64,000 bases of DNA, from contig CAZGKW010000011.1 of assembly GCA_964526295.1 (NCBI GenBank), positions 1-64,000 of the forward strand, read 5' to 3'. Made by a program: the position numbers and the translations under genes. This document shows, piece after piece, positions 1 through 7,800 of the stretch (the first letter of the stretch is position 1; the number at the start of each line of letters is the position of its first letter). This DNA is from CAZGKW01 sp964526295. GTDB taxonomy: Bacteria > Planctomycetota > Phycisphaerae > FEN-1346. The notes below the pieces were generated by a model, which was not told the origin of the DNA, searched no databases, and worked only from the letters and a program-made list of their open reading frames with translations.

Positions 1-1
1 C

Positions 2-1399
2 GACGTCAACGGTCGGCAGCAGGTAACCACGCGTGTGGAGAACCAGGTTGGCCCGGGCCCCTGCTGGTCGTTCGCCGCAGTGGCCAGTATCGAATCCAAC
101 GTGCTCAAGCAGGGCCTGGCCTTTACGCCTGAGCCCATCCCCGTCGGCGACGACCCGACGGTCGCCAACGGCCTGAACCTTTCGGAACACTACATTCGCA
201 TGCTGGAGACGCAGGGCAACATCGACCACAACACCGGCCATGACACCCCCGGGTACACGCGAGTCCCCAACAGTGACGGTCGTACGGACGTGGCGGTCGG
301 ACATATGTCACGTTTGGCCGGGCCGATCCTTGAAAGCCAGTGTCCCTACGAGTATCAGACCACCACGGATGGCTACGACCCCACCCCGCCGGAGGGGACG
401 CATCCGCCCCAGTATTTCCTGAAAGAGCTCCACAAAATCTCCGGACGCGACAAGATCAAGCAGGCCGCCATGGACTATGGCGCTCCGTATGTCCACATCC
501 TGCATCGGGACGCGGCCTACGACGCGGCCACGAACACCTACTACGACGACGGGAATATCCCGCCGGGTCAGCGATCCGGCTTGGGAGCCCATGGCGTAAA
601 CATCATCGGCTGGGACGACAACAAAGCGACTGGCTCGCCTCATTCGGGGGCTTGGCTGATCAAGCAGAGTCATCCCACCGCCACCAGTCCCACGACCTTC
701 TGGGTGTCGTACGACTCGGTCTCTTCCGGCGGGATCCCTACCCCCTTTGCCGACGTCGCGGAGTTCTTCGTCGTCGACAAACCGGACGTGGTTACCAGCG
801 TGTACAACCACGATCTCTGCGGGGTTGGCATCTCCAACTATGGCTACTGGCAAAATGGTGCAGACCAGTCCAAGGCCGCCATGGTCTTCCAAGCCGATAC
901 CGACGGCGCGAACATTGGAAAGATCAGCTTCAATACCGCCCAGGCAGAGGAACAGTACACACTGAAGGTCTATGATTCGCTGGCCGATTTGCAGTCGGGC
1001 GTAGCCAGCCCCCTGGCGACGAAGACAGGCACAATCGAAAACCCCGGCTATCATGTGATCGACTTGGATGCTTTCATTGTTCTTGCGGCGGGCGATGATT
1101 TTGTCATTAGTCTAGACTTTGCTCTGGGCAACCAGTTTGTTTCCTATTCCTCGGACACGTACGACACCGCAGAAAATGTCGATCCGGGCGATTGCCTCTT
1201 TTTCGATACCGAAACCAATCAGTGGGCTGACCTCGGGTCATATTTCGAGCAATGGTCTGACGAAGACCAGGAGTGGCAGAACGTCTACTACGGATCGCAG
1301 AGCTTCACGATCAAGGCCTATGACATGGTTCCCGAACCGGCCACGTTGTGCCTGCTGGCCCTTGGCGGCCTGGCGGTCCTCCGTCGCCGGAAGGCCTAG
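2..1399 (+). CDS. Secreted papain-fold (C1A) cysteine protease with lectin-like domain and PEP-CTERM tag, 5' truncated
   Basis: The frame is open to the left edge, so the signal peptide and propeptide lie outside the window; codons are counted here from base 2. Gln15 and Cys21 in QVGPGPCWSFAA have the spacing of the oxyanion Gln and nucleophile Cys of C1A peptidases. His197 in AHGVNIIGWDD fits the catalytic histidine. The usual KNSWG motif reads IKQSH, so the third catalytic residue is a Gln or is displaced. Codons about 262-440 resemble the lectin-like beta-sandwich that follows the peptidase domain in several bacterial C1A proteins. The end, VPEPATLCLLALGGLAVLRR, is a PEP-CTERM sorting signal (VPEP, hydrophobic helix, Arg cluster), so the protein is expected to be exported and processed by an exosortase. 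Probable role: extracellular proteolysis. Confidence 0.88.
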   Translation, partial: DVNGRQQVTTRVENQVGPGPCWSFAAVASIESNVLKQGLAFTPEPIPVGDDPTVANGLNLSEHYIRMLETQGNIDHNTGHDTPGYTRVPNSDGRTDVAVGHMSRLAGPILESQCPYEYQTTTDGYDPTPPEGTHPPQYFLKELHKISGRDKIKQAAMDYGAPYVHILHRDAAYDAATNTYYDDGNIPPGQRSGLGAHGVNIIGWDDNKATGSPHSGAWLIKQSHPTATSPTTFWVSYDSVSSGGIPTPFADVAEFFVVDKPDVVTSVYNHDLCGVGISNYGYWQNGADQSKAAMVFQADTDGANIGKISFNTAQAEEQYTLKVYDSLADLQSGVASPLATKTGTIENPGYHVIDLDAFIVLAAGDDFVISLDFALGNQFVSYSSDTYDTAENVDPGDCLFFDTETNQWADLGSYFEQWSDEDQEWQNVYYGSQSFTIKAYDMVPEPATLCLLALGGLAVLRRRKA

Positions 1400-1691
1400 C
1401 TGTCCCCACCACAACACGTGCGAATTTACAGGCGGTCGGCTCCGGTCGGCCGCCTGCTCCGCGCGAAGCCCGCCTACGGACTGGCGGGTAAATTCGACTC
1501 GGCCCAGACGACAGGCCGCATCACCATGATATCGCCGACACCTTGACCTCTCTTCGCGTAGGTTAACAGTAGAAGGCTTGTTAACCGCTCCCCGCGCCAA
1601 GGACGCCGCCAGACAGCCCACCGGTCCCCGAGGGAAGGTCCCTTCGGCCTTGCTCAGGACAGGGGTTGTGGGTGGCCTGGAGGAAAAGGCC
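1400..1691. other. Non-coding stretch after the protease gene
   Basis: No supported gene was found in either strand. Overlapping open frames here are high-GC shadows without ribosome sites. It holds one copy of a dispersed repeat near its right end (1641-1663) and AT-richer DNA around 1520-1580, which could carry a promoter, but no convincing hexamer pair was found. Confidence 0.5.
1641..1663. repeat. Dispersed LSEAEG-type repeat, copy A
   Basis: A 23-bp unit of the form CCTTCGGC..GCTCAGGACAGG. It matches copy B at 31349-31371 in 21 of 23 positions, and a more divergent copy C lies at 34753-34774. Its reverse translation gives the peptide LSKAEG, a signature commonly seen when this widespread intergenic repeat is read as protein. 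All three copies lie outside the genes called here. Confidence 0.65.
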
Positions 1692-2021
1692 ATGCTCAAC
1701 CATACCGGTCCCGCCCAAATGATGCCCGACCAGCGCCGGGCCGAGGTCGCGACCATCCTCGCCACCGGCCTCCAGCGGCTCATTCGCCGCGGGCCACGCC
1801 TGTCTTCCGACCCGCCGCAGAAGCCTGACAGGAACCTACGTCCACCGCCTGATGCAGCGGGCGAGCCGCTCAGGTTCAGCTTCAAGGTGAATCACGACGA
1901 CGGGGGCACGATGGACCTCACAGCCGGCCGGTCGATCGCCGAGGGCAAAAGCAACTCCTTCCACCCGGACTGGGGACCGAGCGCCCCGGTGGAGGTCCCG
2001 TTCGGCTGGGAACGGCCGTGA
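1692..2021 (+). CDS. Small orphan protein, unknown function
   Basis: A 109-residue frame with ATG start preceded by GGAGGAAAAGG at good spacing, which is the main reason to call it. The N-terminal part (MMPDQRRAEVATILATGL) resembles, from memory, short helical proteins encoded beside serine recombinases in planctomycete and related genomes. That link is inference: no recombinase gene is visible within the window. The second half (around EPLRFSFKVNHDDGG) has no domain I recognise. It lies between the dispersed repeat and two broken genes, so it could be a leftover of a mobile element. No signal peptide or membrane segment. Confidence 0.4.
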   Translation: MLNHTGPAQMMPDQRRAEVATILATGLQRLIRRGPRLSSDPPQKPDRNLRPPPDAAGEPLRFSFKVNHDDGGTMDLTAGRSIAEGKSNSFHPDWGPSAPVEVPFGWERP

Positions 2022-2150
2022 GAGCGATGATCCGGGCATCCCGTGCCGAAGGCAATCGCTGGATGAGGCTGCGGGCCCATCTCACCGCCATCGCGTTCGG
2101 ATGGTGCTGGGCTTGCGCTTCGGCCGTCACGGCAGGCGGCCGCGGGCGCC

Positions 2151-2387
2151 GTGCCGAACTCGAAGTTTCAGCGTTTCCGGGGGTTCAACCGCGCCATGCT
2201 GTGGGTGGCCACGGTGTTCGTGATCGCCTTTGCGCTGTTCCCGTACTACAGCCCTGCACTGGTCCGCGCTGTCGCAAGCCAATCGCCAGATGCAGTTTCC
2301 GAGTCGGGCGACCCGACGGATGCTGCCGCTGCAAGCGTCACGCGCACCTTCCACGTTGAGGGCATGACCTGCCGGGCCTGCGCCGCG
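2151..2387 (+). pseudogene. MerT-like transmembrane / heavy-metal-associated domain fragment
   Basis: The frame encodes a hydrophobic helix (AMLWVATVFVIAFALFPYY) followed by a linker and FHVEGMTCRACAA, the start of a heavy-metal-associated (HMA) domain with its CxxC pair. This order matches the last transmembrane segment plus HMA domain of MerT/MerTP-type mercuric transporters. The N-terminal transmembrane helices are missing: the frame is closed by a stop at 2064-2066 and no start with a ribosome site was found. The HMA homology ends abruptly at about 2387, right after the metal-binding loop; beyond that the frame reads low-complexity sequence to a stop at 2447. Truncated at both ends, so a non-functional remnant. 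It abuts the PfpI fragment on the other strand. Confidence 0.6.
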
Positions 2388-2389
2388 AC

Positions 2390-2506
2390 GCCCGCCGCCT
2401 CGGGGGCGGCGACGTCGGAGTCGATCCCCTCTTCGCGGAGCCGATAGAGCGGGTAGAGCATCTCGCAGTCCTCGACCCGGTCGGCGGCAAGTATCAATGC
2501 TCGCAT
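2390..2506 (-). pseudogene. N-terminal fragment of a DJ-1/PfpI-family protein
   Basis: From the ATG at 2506, which has a GAGGAG ribosome site six bases upstream, the first 39 residues (MRALILAADRVEDCEMLYPL onward, ending DVAAPEAAG) match the first strand-helix-strand of PfpI/DJ-1 glutamine-amidotransferase-like proteins. Intact members run to about 170 residues and carry a nucleophilic Cys near residue 100; everything after residue 39 is missing. The frame continues into the antisense of the MerT/HMA fragment and has no further homology. The intact start and ribosome site suggest a once-functional gene divergent from the ArsR-type regulator at 2776. Confidence 0.6.
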
Positions 2507-2775
2507 GTGTGTCTCCTCGGTTGGGGCGGGGACCCGCCGCGCGGCCGCCGCGCGGCCCCGCCGGGTCCACCCTACGACGCTCCGGCCCTTGTCGCGCCCC
2601 GACGGGCCCGCCCGCAATCCGAGTCCGTCCCGACCGGGGCCGGGTGAAGGCCCGGACCGGTCCTGGGGGGGCCCCCCGAGGGTCGGCACGAACGCCGTTT
2701 TTTTTGACATTTTACTTGCATCCAAAGGGTCCTGACGGTACGGATGACCCGGGTAATGGAAGAAAGGGGTCTACA

Positions 2776-3072
2776 ATGGCGAAGAAGAAACGACCGAGTG
2801 CTGCGACGCTGAGGGAATGGGCCCAGGGGTTCTCGCTCCTGTCGGACAAGACGCGGCTGGGCATCCTGGCCGAGCTCGCCGACGGGCCGAAGAACGTCAC
2901 GGCCATCTGCAAGGCCCTGAGGCTCAAGCAGCCCACCATCAGTCACCACCTGGGCCTGTTGCGCATGGGCCGGCTCGCCACCGGCCAGCGAGAGGGCAAG
3001 TCCGTGGTCTACACGGTCAACAAGGGCAACCTCAAGGCCCTCGACTCCGCGCTCTCGACCCTGACGCCGTAG
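2776..3072 (+). CDS. ArsR-family winged-helix transcriptional regulator
   Basis: A 98-residue protein with the ArsR/SmtB fold: an N-terminal helix (FSLLSDKTRLGILAELADGP), the helix-turn-helix around VTAICKALRLKQPTISHHLG, and a wing ending in GKSVVYTVN. The metal-binding ELCVCDL motif of SmtB/ArsR is absent and only one Cys is present in the recognition region, so a metal sensor is not assured. The ATG start follows AAAGGGG. A -35-like TTGACA lies at 2704-2709 after a run of eight T, but no good -10 was found at the right distance. It is divergent from the truncated PfpI gene, which may once have been its target. It probably acts as a cytoplasmic repressor. Confidence 0.85.
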   Translation: MAKKKRPSAATLREWAQGFSLLSDKTRLGILAELADGPKNVTAICKALRLKQPTISHHLGLLRMGRLATGQREGKSVVYTVNKGNLKALDSALSTLTP

Positions 3073-3222
3073 GCGGCCGTCGGCGTCCGGCAGGCTGGGC
3101 GGGGCCGTCGGGCCCGCGCTATCGGTGTGTCTCGGGGAATCCCTGGTGAGGGGGGCGCTTGGTCTCTATACTGGCGGCCCCCCGAGGCGCGCGTCTCGGG
3201 CAGCCGGCATGGGAGGCCAGGA

Positions 3223-4806
3223 GTGACCCGGGACACGACCCCTTCCCCCCCCGGCGCCGGGGGTGCGCCCGCGCCGACCGCCGCCCTCGCCTCGCAGGCC
3301 GCCGGCTTCGACAACCAGAAGTACCTTCGGGAACAGGCCGACGCCATCCTGGAGCGGGTCCATCGGTTCGACGACCGGCTGTACCTGGAGTTCGGCGGCA
3401 AGCTGCTGTTCGACCTGCACGCCTCGCGCGTCCTGCCCGGCTTCGATCCGAACGTGAAGATGCAGCTTCTCAGGGACCTCCGCGACGAGGCCGACGTCAT
3501 CCTCTGCATCTACGCCGGCGACATCGAGCGGAAAAAGCTCCGGGCCGACTTCGGCATCACCTACGACGTCGACGCCCTGAAACTGATCGACGACCTCCGC
3601 CGATGGGACGTCGACGTGGCCGCCGTCGTCATCACCCGCTTCGACGACCAGCCCTCGGCCCGGATCTTCCGGAGCAAGCTCCAGAAGCACGGCATCCGCG
3701 TCTTCACCCACCGACGCACGAAGGGCTACCCGACCGACGTCGACCGGATCGTCAGCGACGAGGGCTACGGGGCCAACGCCTACATCGAGACCGACCGGCC
3801 CCTGGTGGTCGTCACGGGTCCCGGGCCGGGCAGCGGCAAGCTGGCCACGTGCCTCTCGCAGCTCTACCACGACCATCGCCGCGGCGTCCGCTCCGGCTAT
3901 GCCAAGTTCGAGACGTTCCCCATCTGGAACCTGCCGCTCCAGCACCCGGTCAACGTCGCCTACGAGGCGGCGACCGTCGACCTCGGCGACCGGAACCTCA
4001 TCGACCCGTTCCACCTGGAGGCCTACGGCGAGACGGCGGTCAACTACAACCGCGACGTCGAGGTCTTCCCCGTCCTCAAACGGGTCCTGGAGCGGATCAG
4101 CGGCCTGGACGAGACGTACCGGTCGCCGACCGACATGGGCGTCAACCGGGCCGGCTTCGCCATCACCGACGAGGCGGTCGTTCGCAAGGCCGCCCGGCAG
4201 GAGATCATCCGCCGCTACTTCCGCTGCGCGTGCGAGCACGCCATGGGGTTCGTCGACGGCGAGACGCTCCAGCGGAGCGAGCTGGTCCTGGAACGGGTCG
4301 GCGCCGGGCCGCTCGACCGCCGCGTCGTCGCGCCGGCCCGCGACGCCGCCGAGGAGGCACGCCGGGCCGGCAAGGGCCACAAGGGCATCTTCGCCGGCGC
4401 CGCCATCGAGCTGCGAGACGGGACGGTCGTCACGGGCCGCAACTCCCCCCTGATGCACGCCTCGAGCGCCCTGGTCCTGAACGCCGTCAAGCACCTGGCG
4501 GGCATCCCGCCACAGTTCCACCTGCTGGCCCCGAGCATCCTCGAATCGATCACCGGCCTCAAGCAGCAGGTGCTGGCCGCCCGGTCGGCCAGCCTGGACC
4601 TCGGCGAGACCCTCATCGCCCTCTCGATCAGCGCCGCCACCAACCCGACCGCCCAGGCGGCGCTGGACCGCCTGAAGGACCTCGCCGGGTGCGAGGTCCA
4701 CCTGACGCATATCCCCCGCCCCGGCGACGAGGCCGGCCTCAGACGTCTCGGCGTCCACCTGACGAGCGAACCGAACTTCTCCAGCAAGGACCTGTTTCAG
4801 GCGTGA
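3223..4806 (+). CDS. DUF1846 family protein
   Basis: A 527-residue cytoplasmic protein, the usual length for DUF1846. The family opening is clear (GFDNQKYLREQADAILERV, then LYLEFGGKLLFDLHASRVLP), and DIERKKLRADFGITYDVD follows. A glycine-rich loop TGPGPGSGKLATCL near residue 200 looks like a nucleotide-binding element. The C-terminal part includes the conserved stretch around NSPLMHASSALVLNAVKHLAG. GTG at 3223 was chosen because GGAGG lies six bases upstream and because the homology starts just after a short Pro/Ala-rich leader; upstream in-frame starts would add only low-complexity residues. The biochemical role of the family is not established to my knowledge. It stands alone, convergent with the large secreted-protein gene. 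Confidence 0.88.
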   Translation: MTRDTTPSPPGAGGAPAPTAALASQAAGFDNQKYLREQADAILERVHRFDDRLYLEFGGKLLFDLHASRVLPGFDPNVKMQLLRDLRDEADVILCIYAGDIERKKLRADFGITYDVDALKLIDDLRRWDVDVAAVVITRFDDQPSARIFRSKLQKHGIRVFTHRRTKGYPTDVDRIVSDEGYGANAYIETDRPLVVVTGPGPGSGKLATCLSQLYHDHRRGVRSGYAKFETFPIWNLPLQHPVNVAYEAATVDLGDRNLIDPFHLEAYGETAVNYNRDVEVFPVLKRVLERISGLDETYRSPTDMGVNRAGFAITDEAVVRKAARQEIIRRYFRCACEHAMGFVDGETLQRSELVLERVGAGPLDRRVVAPARDAAEEARRAGKGHKGIFAGAAIELRDGTVVTGRNSPLMHASSALVLNAVKHLAGIPPQFHLLAPSILESITGLKQQVLAARSASLDLGETLIALSISAATNPTAQAALDRLKDLAGCEVHLTHIPRPGDEAGLRRLGVHLTSEPNFSSKDLFQA

Positions 4807-4824
4807 CGGTTTCGGCGCGTCACG
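4802..4824. terminator. Hairpin between convergent genes
   Basis: CGTGACG (4802-4808, containing the TGA stop of the DUF1846 gene) pairs perfectly with CGTCACG (4818-4824) around a nine-base loop. It sits between two convergent stop codons, so it could end transcription from either side. No T-tract follows, so intrinsic termination is uncertain. Confidence 0.4.
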
Positions 4825-4833
4825 GTCGGCGGG

Positions 4834-7800
4834 TCACTCGGCCTCCAACTGGTCGAGCCAGCCTCGGGCGATCCGGGCTTCGTCCGTGCCGGGCAGGTCG
4901 CGGACGACCGCCTCCAGGCGTTCCCGGCGGGCCTCGACGCGGCCAAGCCACCGGGCCAGGCGCGTCGGCGGATGGGGGACCTCCTTGAGGGCCGGCGAGA
5001 GGCGGACGTCCCGCTCGGGGGCCTTCGCCTTCGGCTCGACGCGATGGGCCGCAAGGGCGTCCGTCCACTTCGCCGCGAATCCGCCCACACTCGTGAACGA
5101 CCACCCCTTGCTCCCCGGCTTCACCACGACGCACAGCACGTGCTCGCCGGGGGCGACGCGGACGGCGAACGGGTGGGCCTTGACGTCGGTCGGGGCCGAC
5201 CCGTTGCCCCGTTCCATCGTGTCGTACACGGGCTCGCCATCGACATACCAACGCATGAACCAGTCCGCCCCCGCCGTGACGTAGAGCGTCCCCTCGGCGG
5301 GCACCTCGACCGTGGCCCAGGCATACGCCAGGTTGGGCGTCCCGATCTTGACCGTCCGGGGGGCGTTGGCGACGTCCGGCTCGGCCCCCGGCACGAGGCC
5401 GATCAGGCTCGTCAGGTACACCGTGCCGTCCTCGGCCGGGACCTCGCAAGCCGTGTAGGTTCGCGGCCCCACCTTGAGCTTCTTGGGCGGCCGCTTGAGG
5501 TCGGCGTCGCGGATCGGCGGGCTGTCCGGCGGCATCGGCCCGTACACCTTCCACGTCTCGGGCCAGGCGGTCCGTTCCAGCGCCCCCGCCTCCAGGGCCG
5601 CGACGACAGCCACCGGCGGCACGACCTCCCGCTCCTCGGTCGCGTAGTAGCCGGGACCGATCCGCAGAAGGTACGGGTACAGGCCCGGCGAGAGGTGGAC
5701 GGGCGAGTCGGCCCGCAGCCGCTCGCCGCCGAGCCACTGGGCCAAGCCCGGCGAATCGAGGCCGGACACGACGACACGGTCGCGGCGGTTGTCGAGGACA
5801 CTGTACAGGAGCCCCGCGCCGCGCTCCAGGCCGCTCACGCACGTCGGATCGACCTTCGTCGAGAAGACGGGGACGATGTCCCCGGTGCCCTGGAGGGTGG
5901 ACTCGCGGCGGTAGAGCGGCGGCTCGTTGTACGCGAAGTCTCGCCCGAGAGGCTCGAAGCGGACCGTCCGGCCGCCGACCGAAAGCTCCGTCCCGGCGCG
6001 AACTTCCGTCGCAGCCAAGGTCGCCGCGGCGGCCTCGTCGACCGCCTCGGGCGGCATTGGGCCGGCGCCCAGCCAGTACTGCGTCGCCTGCCCGTCGATC
6101 AGTTCGCCGACGGGCAACGCGCCGCTCGGCCCAACGTCCTTCATCGGCTCGACGTTGCGCGCGTCGGCTGCGGCGGGCCGTCGGCCGATCTCCGCCAGCA
6201 ACGTCTCGGCGAGCCGCCGGGCCTGGTACGACCGGCCCTCGTCGGTCGTGGCGGCGACGCACACCAGGCCCTTCGGCCCGCGCAGGAGCATCCGCTCGCC
6301 CGCGAAGACGGGCGGCGTGGTCGTGCCGAGGTCGATGCGGTTGCGGCAGACCAGCTGGAGGTCGGCGTCGGCGGTGGCGACGGCGATCTGGCCGAACGGC
6401 CTGCCTCCGTGCGACCCGCCCCCGGCGTCCTGGCAGAAAACGTACCGGCCCGCGACGACCGGCTGGATGGCGTGCGTCACCGCCCCGACGAGGGCGGGCT
6501 TGAGCTTCGCCAGCGGCCGGCCCGTGCGGGCCTCGTAGGCCTGGAGCTCGAGCCGAGCGTCCGGGCAGTGCGGCCCCCGCTCAAGCACGGGGTTCCACGT
6601 GAAGACGTGGTCGCGCGTGGCAACGGCGGGCGTGACGATGCGGCCGAAGCCGCCGTGCTCGTAGCCCGTCTCCCAGCTCATCGCGCAGGCCGGCTTCCCG
6701 CCGACCGTCCACAGTCGCACCGCCACGCCGTGGTCCTCGGTCGTCAGGTAGACGCGGCCCGGGGCCGTCGTGACCCAGTAGCCCGTGCCGGCGGGGTAGC
6801 CGGTGCTCCAGGCGCCGCGGCGGCCGCCGTCGGGGCGCTCGACGTCCATCGGCGGCAGAAGCGAGACGCGCCCGGCGTCGACCACCGGCCCGACGGAGGT
6901 CCACACCAGGCCGGCCCGGTCGTCGCCGCTTCCGGCCACCACGAACCGGCTGTGCTTCGCCTCGAAGCGGCCGGGCACGGTCCAGGAGGCCAGCACCTCG
7001 CCACTGGCGGCGTTCAGGACGAGGATGCCCGTCAGGTCCTTGCGGCGGCGTCCCCGCTCGTCCTTGGCGATATCGTCCGGCGCGGTCCAGCCGACCGTCG
7101 GGTCGCCCTCGATGACAAGGTGGCCCTCCCAGAGGTGCACGCGTCCGCCGGCCAGGTGCGTCTCGGTGAGCCAGAGCCGCTTGCCCGACGCATCGAAGCA
7201 CGCCGCCGCGCCGCTGCCCCCCTGGAACCACACGCGGCGACCGTCGGTCACGGGCTCGGAAGCGAGCGCCTCGCGGCCCTTCTCGTCGCGCGGCTCGGGC
7301 CCCGGCGCCTCGCCTGACCAGAGGAGTCGGCCGGTGGCAAGGTCGACGCCGTGCAACTCGTGCGACCCGGCCGTCACGAAGGCCGACCCGCCCGCGACGG
7401 CCGGCCGGCCCTTGCCGGCGAGTCCGGCGTTCCGCCATGCGATGTTAATGTCGCGCTCCAGGTCCCACGCCAGCGGCGGCGAGGCTTCGGGATAGACGTT
7501 CGGGCCGGCGGCCGTTTCGGACGGCGGCTCGGGACGGCCGCGAGCGGGCCCCTTTGCCGTCAGGGCCAGGCGGACCCAGGAGGGCCGGCGGTCGCGATGG
7601 ACGCGCAGCAGCAGCTCGTTCGCTCCGGCGACCAGGTCGACCGCGACGATCTCGCGCCCCCTCGGCCGATACCGCCAGGTCGTCTCCCGGCCGGTCCAGA
7701 GGAGCCGCCCGTTCACCCACAGCTTGGCGTGGTTGCTCGCCTCGAGGGCGAGCCAGACCCGCCGGGCCCGCGGGGCGACCAGGTCCGCCGTCGCGTACCA

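Noticed and set aside
2697..2735. A complete sigma-70 promoter for the ArsR gene
   Set aside because: TTGACA is present at 2704-2709 but the 15-19 base spacer leads only to GC-rich hexamers; kept as a -35-like note.
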